64,000 nucleotides of DNA from Cynocephalus volans (lineage: Eukaryota; Chordata; Mammalia; Dermoptera; Cynocephalidae): positions 65,519,852-65,583,851 of the forward strand of contig NC_084463.1 in NCBI RefSeq assembly GCF_027409185.1. Direction: 5' to 3'. The notes beneath the pieces are model-generated. The model made no database searches and was not told the origin of the DNA. It worked only from the letters and a program-made list of their open reading frames with translations. Every line of letters begins with the position of its first letter. The first letter of the stretch is position 1. Below are positions 22,353 to 33,715 of the stretch, in pieces. The position numbers and the translations under genes are program-made.

Positions 22353-22624
22353 TATTTATTTCGCCTATATGTACACTTGTTATGACTTTAAGTTTTGACC
22401 TGAAAAGAAGACATGTTTGCGTAGAATAGTGACCCAAAGAATTGCTGCCACTTCTGTGTCATGGAATGATTTTTGTAATAATCTACTTTCATTAGGATTT
22501 TTTCTATCTTCTCTTAAAGCACAATGATGGAAAACAAAGCTTTATTTATTTTTATCTGGGTTGTTGTGTGTATTCAGGAGTCAGCAGTGGAAGATGTGAG
22601 TTGGGCAGACTTCAAGAGTAGAGC

Positions 22625-22800
22625 AGGTGAGCTCACAGCCTCTGGTGTTGGACTACCTGGGAGTTTGGCTCTTTCATTTACTAATTAAGTAGTCATAAAA
22701 AAAAAATTATCCAACTTTTCTGGATGTCAGTTTTTTCATCTCTAAAATGAAAATAGTAATACTGTCTCCTTCAAAAGATTTTATGAAGATCTCTATCCAC
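22625..22800 (+). repeat. MIR element
   Basis: 'tctggatgtcagttttttca' followed by 'tctaaaatgaaaatagtaat' is the MIR core and 3' pattern. Confidence 0.6.
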
Positions 22801-23449
22801 TTGCTTGGTATTCAAGCTTCAGTAAATGGGATGTAGTTCTGAATATGCAGCTGTGTTGCAGTGTCATTTTTCTTTCTGAACCTCAGATTAAGAGCTTGCA
22901 AAATCAGAGGTTTGGCTGGATTATGCCCAGCATTCCACCCACTTTTAAAATCTTATGATAATTTTGTCTCAATTTTTTCATTTAAGCGATAATAGGATTG
23001 GGCTGGATCAACAATTCACAACCTGGATATTTGTCAGAGTCACTTACAAAACATTTAAAATTATGATCCCCCATTTCCATCTTAGATCTACTCAAACAGA
23101 AGATATTTGTGAGCAGGGCTCTGGTATCTGTACTTTTAAAATGTTTTTCAAACTATTATGACATTACTGTTTGGATGACTGGTGATTTAGGACTTTCCCA
23201 CAACATTCAATGAGTTTACCACTATCTATTGACAGAGGGATATGTGGAAGATACTATAAATGTTGCTGAAAAGGTGGTTTCCTGGTGTCCAAAAGTTCAT
23301 GAACTATTTCAAGAAGGAGAGAGGTGTCAGCACTGTTAAATACTGTAGAGACTAGGGGAGGTAAGCATCAGGTTATGTGCCTCATGTTGGAAATCTGCAA
23401 ACTGGGTGAGAGAAATTGTATGAAAGTGGTAGAAGCAGAGATCTGATTA
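22801..23449. other. Unannotated stretch
   Basis: Nothing nameable; no coding potential. Confidence 0.35.
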
Positions 23450-23984
23450 CAATTGACTAGAAAGTGGAAGAGAATGAGGAGGCAGAAAAATATGCATAGC
23501 TTACTTATTCATCATATATTAGAATAACAGATCAGTGGAAAAACATAGAGATCTGGAAATAATTCCAAGTACGTGTAAGAATTTGGCACACAATGTTAAA
23601 ACAATGTATTTGCTATTTAGAAAAAAGTACAGGTAGATAATTACATTATTTCACATACCAAAATTAATTTCATGGTATTAAGCATTAATATTTAACAAAT
23701 TTATCTATAAAGGAGCTAAGGAAAATATATGTGAATATTCATGTAACTTCAGCGTGAAGGTAGAAGAAACCACAAGAAAAAGCTTTTATTAAAAAAGCCC
23801 TATGGTGAATAACTGTTTAGATACAACGATAACAAATAAAAGTCATTAACTTTCACTTACTACTCTATGGTGAAATAGATATTTTGACGGGCTTATTTGT
23901 AACAAAATAATTAGATCCTGCGTTAAACATAATATTCATTAAATTGTTGTGTGCGCAGGATATACAGAGAATTACCAAGAAGAA

Positions 23985-24117
23985 TAAAAAGGAGGAAGGA
24001 GGAAAGAAGGAAGAAAGGAAAGAAGAAATGAAGAAGGAAGAAGGGAAGAAAGAAGGAAAAGAAGGGAGAGTGGGAGGCAGAGAAAAAGAAAGGAAGGAAG
24101 AAAGAAAAGAAGCAAGT
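23985..24117 (+). repeat. Polypurine (GGAA/GAAA)n tract
   Basis: About 130 bases are almost entirely A and G (gaaggagg, gaagaaag units), with few interruptions. Confidence 0.85.
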
Positions 24118-24575
24118 TAAAGAAAACTTTAAAAAAATAAATTACTGAAACTGGAGTAGTGATCTGTGAGTACACACATAAGGTCTCATCTGCAGGTGAA
24201 AAATTATAACAGCCATGAAGGCCAGCAACAAAGTCAGGGGCCTTAAAAAAAAAAATCCAGGCCTCCAAAATTAAACCTGGGACGTTAGAAGTAGGAGTGG
24301 GGGGGGGTCCCAAGGTGATAGTGCCCTAGCTTTTTAAAAACAAGTCAAAAACCAAAAAATGAACAACTATAAATACTCTCTACAGGAAAGTGTTGTTAGC
24401 ATCCTATGTTAGGTCCCTAGGTTTTCCAAAGCGTAAGATAAACGAAATATAATTTTATAATCAAAGATCCCCAAATTTATAATAGGGGTGGGGGATGAGG
24501 AACAACCTCCAGAGTGTAATCAGAAAGATCAAATAAAAGATTTAGATCTTCATGGATTTTAGATGCTTCAAGAAT

Positions 24576-24654
24576 GAGGGTACTTTAAAAAATTCATGGT
24601 AAGATTGCATTATCTTTCAATACTATTTTTCTACAAACTTTTTGAAGTACCCTC
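24576..24654. mobile_element. Palindromic MITE, mariner-like (copy 1)
   Basis: A 79-base imperfect palindrome runs from GAGGGTACTTTAAAAAATTC to ACTTTTTGAAGTACCCTC. The two ends are inverted repeats and there is no coding content. It is one of five related copies in this window. The family resembles short Tc1/mariner-derived elements; no family name is assigned. Confidence 0.75.
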
Positions 24655-25389
24655 ATATTAGGTATATAATATATAAATGTGTTATAAATATTATATAAAA
24701 ATAATGATAAATAAAATGATTAAGGAATCAGCAGATAGAGTCCTACATGAGCAAGCCATAAGAGACTACAAAAAATTCAAAATAGAGCTTTTAGAAATAC
24801 ATTTGCTGGAATAAAATAATCTAAATTCAGAATAGACACAGATTACAAGAGGATCTGAAAAATTTCTTAAAATGCAGCACAGAGACAGTAAAAGATGAAA
24901 AATATGAAAGAAGCTAAGGATTGTGGAATATGGAATAATTAGGTCTCATACATGTCTACCTAGAGTCCTAAGACAAGAGAATAGAGAAATGATGAGAGAG
25001 ATTACTTGAAACGAATGCTTAACATTTTCTGAGATCAGTGAAAGACATGAATCCACAGACACAGGCTAGTGTGGCTGGAGCAGAGTTAGTGAGGGAAGAG
25101 TGACAGGTACAAGGTCTGAAAGGTAACGAGGAGAGGTGAAGATCATGCAGTGATACAGGAAGCATAACATATATGAAGCAGAACAAATAAAAATAAACCC
25201 ATTCCCAGACACATTATTAATAGTAAGTGCTACTGAACAAAAAAGACCAAGAAAATAATCTAAAATGGACAGAGAGAAGGATCACTCTGAAATGAATGGC
25301 AAAGTAACAAAGGCCCCTAAGAACAAATCAGAAGACAGTGAAATAATTTACTCATTCATTTATTCATTCATTTATATGACAACTGTTTA

Positions 25390-26480
25390 TTTCTACTCCT
25401 CATAGTGTTTTAGCCACTATAAATATGCCCTCAAGTAGCTAATGTGAGCAAAATGAACCAAATACATGGTATCATAGGAGGTGGTAATCATGGGAAAAAT
25501 GAAACAGATGAGCATAGAAAATGTTGGGGGAACATCTTTAAGTTGGGTGGTCAGAGAAGGTCTTGCTAAGTTGTTTTCAGAACAGAAACTTGAAGATGGT
25601 GAGGAGGTAAGCCATATAGACATCTGGGTGAAGAATATTCTAGAAAGGAGAATCAGTAGATGCAAAGGTGCTGAGGAATAGAAGTGGTGCCTGAGCAGTT
25701 AGAGAAACAACAGGAAGACCGTGTGAGTGGAGCAGTGTAAGGAGAGAGAAATAGGTAAAGAAAAAAGACGTAAGCAAGGAGATTTACAGCTTTTACCAAG
25801 TGAGATGTGGAGTCGCTGGAGGGTTTTGGGCGTAGGAGTGAAATCATGTGACTTACATTATAACAGGATCATTCTGGCTAGTGTGTGTTGTGGTAAAGGT
25901 GAAAGTAGCGAGAACTATTTTGAGGCTATCGTAACAATGCAGGTAAGAGATAATGAGAGATTGAACCAGGATTGCAATAGAGGTGGTGAGAATCAGTTGT
26001 ATAAGGATAGATTTGAAGGTAGAGGTCACAGGATTTGCTATTGATTGGATCTGGTCTAAAAGAGAAAGGAGGGGCCACTGGTGACTATACAGTTTTTGGC
26101 TTGACCACCTGAGAGGACTGAAGTTTTATTAATTCAAATGGAAAAACATAGCAGGAGGAGCAGATTTTGGGGGCAAGATCAGAATACCAGTATAGGACAT
26201 GGAGTGTTTGAGATGGTTGTTGGGATAAAAGCAGACATCCTGAGGAGGAACTTGGATGTAATAGTACAAAACTTAGAGGGAAGGTTAGGCCAGAGATATA
26301 AATTTGAGAGTCAATATACATGTTGAGGTTTACGGCCTTAAGACTGAAGGAAATCACCAAAGTGAAGCTTATATGAAGAGGTCCGAGAGTTGAGTCCTGG
26401 GACACTACGATACTGGGAGAAGCTGATGAGCCAGCACAGGAGACTGAGAGTTAGATGGAAAGAGGAGAGCTTGAAGGGTC
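25390..26480 (-). repeat. L2 element, antisense
   Basis: The + strand carries the typical reversed L2 3' text: 'gtcagagaaggtcttgctaa', 'catctgggtgaagaatattc', 'gcaaaggtgctgaggaatag', 'aggatcattctggctagtgt'. A related piece lies at about 25050-25160. The short frames here are not genes. Confidence 0.7.
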
Positions 26481-26989
26481 CTGAAAACCAAGAAAGAAAG
26501 TATTCGAAGAAGTGATTAACAGTGCCAGCTGTCCCTGAGCGTAGAGTGGGATGATGACCAGAAACATGGATTTAGCAAGGTCACAAATGTTGCTGATGTC
26601 TTTGATCATATTTTCAAGGTGCTGAAAGAAAACAAGTATCAAAATTCAGAAATTTGTAATTGGCACAACTATCTTCCATGGACAAGGGTGAAATACTGAC
26701 AGTTTTGAATAGACAAAAACCAAAAATCCAGTTTTTCACTACAGACTTACACTAGAGGGATTTCTAAAGTGAGCCTTTCAGGAAAAATAAAAGTCATCAA
26801 AAAGGACAGTCTGAATTATGAGCAAGAAAATTGACAAATGTGTAATTAATCTAAGCAACAATTGTCTGCTTCATATGCTCATATTCTTTCTACTAGTAGA
26901 ATCAAATACAAGTATTTGTTGTAGTTAGAACTAAAATGCTGTATAACACCGACATGCATGTTAGAATAGGGGTGTCAGAATTAGTGTTT
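26481..26989. other. Unannotated stretch
   Basis: Nothing recognised. Confidence 0.35.
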
Positions 26990-27763
26990 TAAGTTTTAAG
27001 TTTCTTTGGCTTTTCAAGATTGGGATAAAATAATTAACTTTGGGCTTTAAGCGTGCATGATAAAAATATGTGAGTAACTGCTAAAAGAAGATGAATAGGA
27101 AGTAACTCTACCAAGTGTGAAGAGTAGGGATAAGAAATGGAGAAAATAAACAAAAACACAAAATTCAATGCGAAAAAGGCAACACAGGGACAATAGACAG
27201 CAAACATTAAAATGGTAAGCAAAAAATCTAATATGTCAGTAATCCTAATAAATCTAATTGGGATAAACACACTTCAAAAGATGGAGATTATCAGTTTGTA
27301 TAATAATAAAATTTTATTTTATATATGCTGTCTATAAGAGACTCATCTAATAAGCACTTGAGAAAGTTAAAAGTAAAATGATAGAAAAGGGATATACCAG
27401 GAAAACAATAACCTAAAGAAAGCTTTAATAGCTATATTAATTTTAGGTATAATAGTTTTTGAGATGAAAATTAGTATTAGGGATAGAGAGGATCACCACA
27501 TAATGATAGAAGACTCAATTGACCATGAAGATACAGTTCTTACATTATATCCACCAAATTAAAATAAAATCTTGTAAAGTACGGTTCTATAGGAAAACAT
27601 TTTTATATTCACCATCTTGTGGGTGCTTTCAACATTTCTTTATCAATCATTTTTTTGACCAGAAAAGATGTAATAAAGATATAGAAGATTTGAAAACAAA
27701 GGTAATAAGCTTGATTACTGAATATGTATAAAATCCTCCTTCATTTTATTAAAGAGTAAACAG
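26990..27763 (+). mobile_element. Old L1 ORF2 fragment, sense
   Basis: Sense L1 ORF2 text includes 'gctgtctataagagactcat', 'gaaagttaaaagtaaaatga' and 'gggatagagaggatcaccac'. It has no open frame. It ends against the SINE at 27766. Confidence 0.65.
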
Positions 27764-27765
27764 GG

Positions 27766-27916
27766 GCCGAGCCCGTGACGCGGCGCACTCGGGAGAGTGC
27801 AGCGCTGGGAGCGAGGCGACGCTCCCGCCGCGGGTTCGGATCCTATATAGGAATGGCCGGCCCGGTGCACTCACTGGCTGAGTGCCGGTCACGAAAAAGA
27901 CAAAAAAAAAAAAAAA
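27766..27916 (+). mobile_element. tRNA-SINE abutting DDX10 promoter
   Basis: Same family as the 843 copy: GGCCGAGCCCGTGACGCGGC start, B-box-like GGTTCGGATCC near 27833, CCTATATAGGAATGGCCGG, GTCACGAAAAAGAC and a 15-base A tail (27902-27916). This longer subtype keeps a GACGCTCCCGCCGC block. No convincing target duplication is readable. The tail ends 8 bases before a TGACGTCA box and about 350 bases before the DDX10 ATG. The copy is itself CpG-rich. Confidence 0.9.
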
Positions 27917-28268
27917 GTTTAGTATGACGTCACCATAGTAACGGCAACCAGTACGCAGGCGTTCTTTTAAAGACTGGGTGTGCTCCTGCAGTCGCTGAAC
28001 CTGCCCTCCCCCTCAGACCGCCTTGTCTCCATTTCCCCGAGACTGCTCCTCCCCGTGGAAGCCAAATCGCCAGTCACCGCCCGCCTTTTCCTTGACGTCA
28101 TTGGAGCGCGCCAGGTTTCAAAGGCTCGGGGGCGGGCTCCTGGATTCGCGCATGCGTCCCTGTGCTCTTTCCCCAGGCTGGTTCGGCCATCTTTCAGTGC
28201 CGCGCCTCCGCCTGGCCTTAGGTATCTCGTGTTTCGGGGCCGTCTGTGCTGTAGCCGCCGCCGCCGCG
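27917..28268 (+). promoter_or_regulatory. DDX10: DDX10 CpG-island promoter and 5'UTR
   Basis: This is a GC-rich, TATA-less region directly upstream of the DDX10 start codon; the island continues to about 28560. Boxes seen: TGACGTCA (CRE) at 27925-27932 overlapping GTCACCATAGTAAC (RFX X-box) at 27929-27942; a second TGACGTCA at 28093-28100 running into CATTGG (reverse CCAAT); GCGCATGCGT (NRF1-like) at 28148-28157; and GCCATCTT (YY1-like) at 28186-28193. The set fits a housekeeping ribosome-biogenesis gene. The transcription start is not determinable, but the NRF1/YY1 cluster suggests initiation around 28150-28230. Confidence 0.8.
27925..27942 (+). promoter_or_regulatory. Overlapping CRE and RFX X-box
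   Basis: TGACGTCACCATAGTAAC contains a full palindromic CRE (CREB/ATF) whose last four bases are part of a complete X-box, fitting GTNRCC-N2-RGYAAC without mismatch. Such composites are known targets of RFX and CREB/ATF factors. Function here is inferred. Confidence 0.7.
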
Positions 28269-28454
28269 ATGGGCAAAACTGCTGACTCCCGGACTCCGGG
28301 AGCCCTACCCGACCCGGTGCGGAGCTTTAATTGCTGGAAGAAAAAACACAGCCATAGGCAGAACGGAAAGAAGCTGTTGAGGAAGCAGCTGAAGAAGCCC
28401 GAGTGGCAGGTTGAGCGCGAGGGTATCAGCCGCCTTATTCAGAACTACGAGAAG
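28269..28454 (+). CDS. DDX10: DDX10 exon 1 (codons 1-62)
   Basis: The ATG at 28269 has a strong Kozak context (GCCGCGATGG, G at -3 and +4). The exon reads MGKTADSRTPGA..., then a Lys/Arg-rich nuclear-type segment (RSFN-C-WKKKHSHRQN) and KKPEWQVERE, and ends ...QNYEK with donor AAG|GTGAGG, phase 0. Compared with human DDX10 from memory, residues ~6-13 and a few basic positions differ (a Cys after RSFN, a Gly after RQN). An upstream in-frame opening exists but has no ATG start of note. Confidence 0.95.
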
Positions 28455-29424
28455 GTGAGGATGGAGCTGGGGAGGAGGCGCGGACCGGCCCCTGCCGCGC
28501 GCGGAGTGGGCCGGCAGCGGGGGGCGGACCCGTCCCTGGGGACCCGGCCTGGGGAGCATGCCGTAAGTCCACTAGCTGGAGAAGGGAACGGGGTGGGAGT
28601 TGTCACCGGAAGCCCTGTTAAGGCCCCAGGAGTGGTCCAGTGGGTGCCACAACCCAGGCCTCTCCACCGTCGTCTCCACACTTAAAAAATGTTAGAAATG
28701 CAATGGTACTTAAGGGCAGGGAGACTAATGCTGTAAAACTTATAGTAATATTTATAGTAATAATACAACAGTAATGGTAATAACGACACCTACATTTTAA
28801 ATCACGTATTAATTATTTGACTTCTTAGGTATGGATCCGAATATTCCCATATTACAGATGAGAAAATTGAGGCTCCAAGAGGATACGAAAACTTATCCCA
28901 AGTTCTCACACTTAGCAGGTATTTGGAATTGGATCCTAGACTCATGTCTTTCTAATTGCAAAGCTTCTGCTTTTGATGGTTAAGACAGACTGTCCCTCAA
29001 CATCATCCATCCTCCTTCCTGTGCGCATCTCATTTTCTCCACTTGCTCATGTCGCTATCAAAGAATTGGTGTAGAAAAGTTAGATTGTTGGTCTGTTCCT
29101 GTTGCCTATCATCCCCAATATTGTAGCTTATGTTCCCAGATAAGTATCCTTGTAGTTAGGACTTTGACCTCTTAACCTCTTTCCCCCTCAAGATCCTTAG
29201 GTCCTTCAATTCCTCTCCTCCTTCCCCCAAATCCCATGGCCTTCACCCACCGAACTCAGCCTGCTCACCCAACTCAGCGACTGCCCCCTTCTAGCACAGT
29301 ATAGTCAGGTATTTAACAGGTGGAATATTCCTGGAATTTAAGTCATCATGGGTCATCCTGGTGTAGTCTTCCTTTAAATGACCCTGAGATTAACAATAAA
29401 GTTAGAGCTTAGAGTTTGAGAGTT

Positions 29425-29650
29425 TGGGCTTTGGAGTTCAGATGATGATTTGATCCCGGCTCCTGCTCACCAGATGTGTGACTCTGGGCAAGTTACTCTG
29501 TTTGCTTCCCTTTTCTTGTCTTTAAAAGGTGTAATAATAGTACCTACCTTATAAGTCGTTATGGGGATTTAGTAAGATAATGCATGTGAAGCATTCTGCA
29601 CAACACCTGGCACATAGAGATATTCCATATATTCGCTGTTATATCATTAC
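29425..29650 (+). repeat. MIR element in intron 1
   Basis: The classic MIR order is visible: 'gtgtgactctgggcaagtta', then 'gtaataatagtacctacctt', then 'aacacctggcacatagagat'. Confidence 0.8.
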
Positions 29651-29945
29651 TGCTACTGTTGTATACAAAGCACTTCAAGAAGGCACTGTAAAGTAAATTG
29701 CTATTAGATTTCATTTCGAACTGTGAGTAGAATTGCCTAGGGAGTATAGCCTCAGCCCTTTTTTGGTTTATTCCTGTGTACCAGTGACTTCTTATTGTGT
29801 TCTGCCCAGAGCTCTTCTGAGTTCGTATTCTTATTTCTGACTATACTGGATGTTTTACCTAATAGAGTCACAGGATACGTTAAGTGCCAGAAGTCATTTT
29901 CTTTTCCCTCATACCTCAGCAACCCCTCCTAAATCCATAATCCTA

Positions 29946-30438
29946 TGTATTAGTTTCCTGTTGCCATTCTAACAAATTACCACAACCTTGGTGGCTTAAA
30001 ATAATAGAAATTTATTCTCTCACAGTTCTGGAGACCAGAAGTCTGAAATCAGTTTCACTGGGCCAAAATCAAGGCATCATCAGGTCCATGATCCCTCCAG
30101 AGGCTCTAGGGGAAAATCTGTTCCTTGCTTCTTGTAGCTTCTCGTGGCTGCCAACATTCCTTGGCTTGTGGCTGTATAACTCCAATCTCTGCCTCCGTGG
30201 ACATGTTGCCTTCTTCTGTTCTCTGTCAAGTCTGTCTCTGCTGTCCTTTTATAAGGACACTTGTGGTTGCATTAGGGCCCGCTTAGATAATCCAGGATAA
30301 AATTTCCCTATTTCAAGAAGTGTGATTAATTTTTATCACACCTGCAAAGTCACTTTTTCCCTATAAGGGAACATTCATAGGTTCCAGGGGTTAGGTAGGG
30401 CATCGACATATTTGGGGACCATCTTTTAGCTTAGCACA
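29946..30438 (-). mobile_element. MLT1-type MaLR LTR, antisense
   Basis: The + strand begins TGTATTAGTTTCCTGTTGCC, continues 'ttctctcacagttctggaga' and ends 'agcttagcaca', i.e. a reversed ERVL-MaLR MLT1 LTR. Old and diverged. Confidence 0.75.
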
Positions 30439-30655
30439 TCCTAGCTCCACCATCTAAGCAGACCATTGAGCCAGAAAACCTAGAAGAAATCCTAGACACT
30501 TCTCTTTTACCCATTCTTATAACCATCTGACTGATCACACTGGTGATCTATTCTGCTTCTTAAATTTCTCAAGTGCATCTCCATCTCTACTGCTATCCCC
30601 TAGGTCAGGCCTCATCATCTCTTGTCTAGAATACTACGGTAGGTGTCGCTTACAG

Positions 30656-30845
30656 CAGGGGTCAGCAAACCTTTTCTGTAAATGATAGTACATGTTTTCA
30701 GCTTTGCAGGTCATAAGGGTAGAACTATTCAACTCTGTCCTTGTAACACAAAAGCTGCCATAGAAGTATGTAAATGAGTGAGTATCGTGTTCCAGTAAAA
30801 CTTTAATTAGTGAAACAGGTGGCCAAGGGGATTTGGCTCTTAGGC
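30656..30845 (+). mobile_element. hAT-type nonautonomous DNA element
   Basis: It starts CAGGGGTCAGCAAACCTTTT and includes 'cgtgttccagtaaaacttta'; this is the hAT-Charlie-type sequence also found at 34848. The 3' end is worn. Confidence 0.65.
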
Positions 30846-31480
30846 CTTTTACATCCCTAGTCTATTCTCAATCATTTTACTCCTGATTAAAACCTTTACT
30901 TGGCTCACAGTTACTTTCAGGAAAATTTTCAAACAATGTGTCAACATGTTCTAGTCTATTGAAAAACTAAGTTATTTGTGGTCAGGTAGACCTGTTTTAA
31001 ATCTCACTGAATTTAGGTATTGACTAGCTGCATTTCTTAATGTTCGTTGAGTCTCAGTTTCCCAATTCAACAAACAGATTATTAATCACCCAGAGGTTGT
31101 AAGGTTCAAATAATGTATGTAAACCAAGCAGTACATGACAAGCACACATGAAGGAATGATTTGCAGTTTGGTGAATTGGCCATGTTTCTTGATGCTTCTT
31201 GATGTTTCTTCTCCAGTACTTGATGTTTTCACTGCTTGTAGTGAGCATTCCCATTCTCCCACCCACCCTAGGGATACGTAGTACTTGTCCTTCATGATTT
31301 GTTTTACACTTCTCTTATTGACCTCCCCAGGCAGAGTTAGGGCTGCTGTGCATCTGTAGGGTTGTGTAAATACCTTTATTATAGCATTTATGACCTGGCT
31401 GTGATGATTTGCTTCTTTATTTAACTTCTTTAACTGCCTGCTAGATCATGAACCTCTCAAGTTCAGAGACCAGTGATATA

Positions 31481-31846
31481 CAGTCATCCCTAGGTATTCA
31501 TAAGGGATTGGTTCTAGGACATCTCTCCCCCTGTCCCCCCCCCAACTGTATACCCAAATCCATTGCTCAAGTCCCTCATATAAAATGGCATAGTATTTGC
31601 ATACAACCTGTGCATGTCCTCCCATATACTTTGTCATCTCTAAATTATCTGTAATATTTAATACAATGTAAATGCTGTGTGAATAGCTGTTATACTGTAT
31701 TGTTTAGGGAATAATGGCAAGAAGAGCCTGTACATGTTCAGTACAGACACAACCATCTGTTTTTTTTCTTGAATGTTTTGGATCTACATTTGGTTGAATC
31801 CATGGATGTGGAATGGATGTGGAACCCACAGATATGGAGGGTCCAC
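31481..31846 (+). mobile_element. Tigger (TcMar) nonautonomous element
   Basis: It opens CAGTCATCCCTAGGTATTCA after a TA, keeps 'aatggcatagtatttgcata' and 'gttgaatccatggatgtgga', and closes with the inverted end 'gatatggagggtcca'. This is the Tigger terminal pattern. Confidence 0.75.
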
Positions 31847-33246
31847 CGAAGTCATCTTTGCTCTCCTGAGACTGGTAGCACAGTGCTTGTCCTTGAGGAG
31901 GTGCTCAGTCAGTGTTGAGATGATGTTTGGTGTAAGATTAGACCTTTTCCAGAGGCTTTGCTCTGGTTGTAGCATTGGCTCATTCTTTTTGGTCTCTTGT
32001 TTTAATGATAATTCGTAACATTTATCAAACTTTTGTACATGTTGACTTACCATATCCTCATAACAAACAACCATGTGAAATTGTTCCCATTACACGGATG
32101 AGAAGACATTAAGGCATAGCAAGGTTAAATTATTTGCACAAGGTTAAATAGCTAGTGAAAAAGGAGTTCTAGCCCAGGCAGTCTAGGTCTGACACCAGAC
32201 TCCAAACCACCGTACTTTACTGAGATTCATTTGTTAAACAAATGTTTAAATTCCAATCTTTTCATTAAGTTGAAGGAATAGCTCTTTTTCCTCTGAGCAT
32301 TGTTCTGTTTTATTTTTCTAATTTTAGACATATTTTAAGATTTGGTCAAGAAATAATGGGGCCAGCAATACTAGCATGTAATCATTTAAATAGCAGATTT
32401 GTTACTCTCTTGGTAACCAAGGTGCAGACTCCTCATTGTGTGGCTCCTCAGGTGGTAGCATTTGGGAATACAACTTTTATTATAGAACCAGGGTACATGG
32501 TGGTGCTTAGTTGCCTCACTGGTGAAATACTGAACAATTGGATTTATAAACCTTTGAAACAATTTGACAGGCACTTGTTGAGGCCTATGTAAATGTACAT
32601 AGGAAAAATTCATATCTGGGTCCCTAGGGAACGGTGATGCAGTGGAGTGCGGTTGATACATTTTGACAAATTTTATAATAGTAAATATGTATAAATGTTA
32701 TAATAGTAAATAGTATATAGGTAACTCAGTGCTGTGGAGTTAGAGGATGGTGTAATTAGGGGGAAAAGGTTGAGTTACTGGGCAAGGTGCTCCTTCTGGC
32801 CAAATGTATTAGAAAAACCGTGTTTCCTCTGGACTTGCTGTCTTCTTCCTGGTGGTTGCAGCCTCAGGCAGGCCTGGTTTGGGGAGCTGGGTGGATGGGT
32901 TCAGCCCACCATACCTCAGCTTTACCAGCTGCCTTTGTGCTGTGTGCAAGCTGTCCAGCTGTTTGTGGTAGCCATGAGTGGAGCTCATTCTCTCTTTTTT
33001 TTTTCTTTTGACACCTCGAGATCATTGGGTAGGAGCTAGTTCTTGAATGATGAGTTCACCAGATGGAAAAGATTGGCAAGGACATTCTAGGTGGAGGAGC
33101 AACATGAGGAAATACAAAGAAATGTGAAAATGCATAGAGTTTTTTGAGGGAGGAAATACTCCTTGGAGTGTTGCATGCGTTCCTCCATTGGCTTCATATG
33201 GGTTGGAGAAGAGATTTTTTTTTGCAGGTGGGTTGTGAGTGACTCT

Positions 33247-33715
33247 CGAGGCTGTGGTAAGCAGAATAACAACCTAAAGATGTCTGCATCCTAATCCCTG
33301 GAACCTGTGAATATGTAAGATGGCAAGGGGTCAGTTAATCAGCTGACCTTAAAGTAGGATGCTTAGCCTAGGATATCCAGGTAGGCCCATTATAATCATA
33401 AGGGTCCTTAAAAGTGGGAGGCAGCACAGTCTGTGTCAGTGTGATGTGGCAAAGACTTGATGGCCATTGTTGGCCTTAAAGATGGGAGGGGGAACATATC
33501 TTAGAAATGTGGGCAGCCTTTAGAAGCTGGAAAAGGCTAGGAAATGGACTCTCCCTTAGAGCAATCAGAAAGAATTCAGCCTGGCTGACTTTTTTGTTTT
33601 AGCCAAGTAAAACCCAGTTTGGATTACTGACCTCCAGAACTGTAAGATAATACATTTGTGTGGGGTTAAGCAACTGTAGTAATTTGTTATAGCAACAGTA
33701 AGAAATTTATACAGA
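33247..33715 (+). mobile_element. MLT1-type MaLR LTR, sense
   Basis: MLT1 wording appears in sense order: 'gatgtctgcatcctaatccc', 'tattataatcataagggtcc'-like text, 'gacctccagaactgtaagat' and a final 'ttgttatagcaacagtaag'. Confidence 0.7.

Larger units (their letters stand above)
23450..25330 (+). mobile_element. Worn L1M-like sense sequence
   Basis: A-rich sense text with L1-like phrases (e.g. 'gatcagtgaaagacatgaat', 'attcccagacacattatt'). No frame is open. It contains a purine-only tract and a palindromic DNA element, both listed separately. Boundaries and continuity are uncertain. Confidence 0.4.

Noticed and set aside
25417-26642. Several short open frames on both strands
   Set aside because: They fall in an antisense L2 and share no coding signature.
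28023-28268. In-frame opening upstream of the DDX10 ATG as an N-terminal extension
   Set aside because: It starts without an ATG, and the ATG at 28269 has an excellent Kozak context and matches the known DDX10 N-terminus MGKTA.
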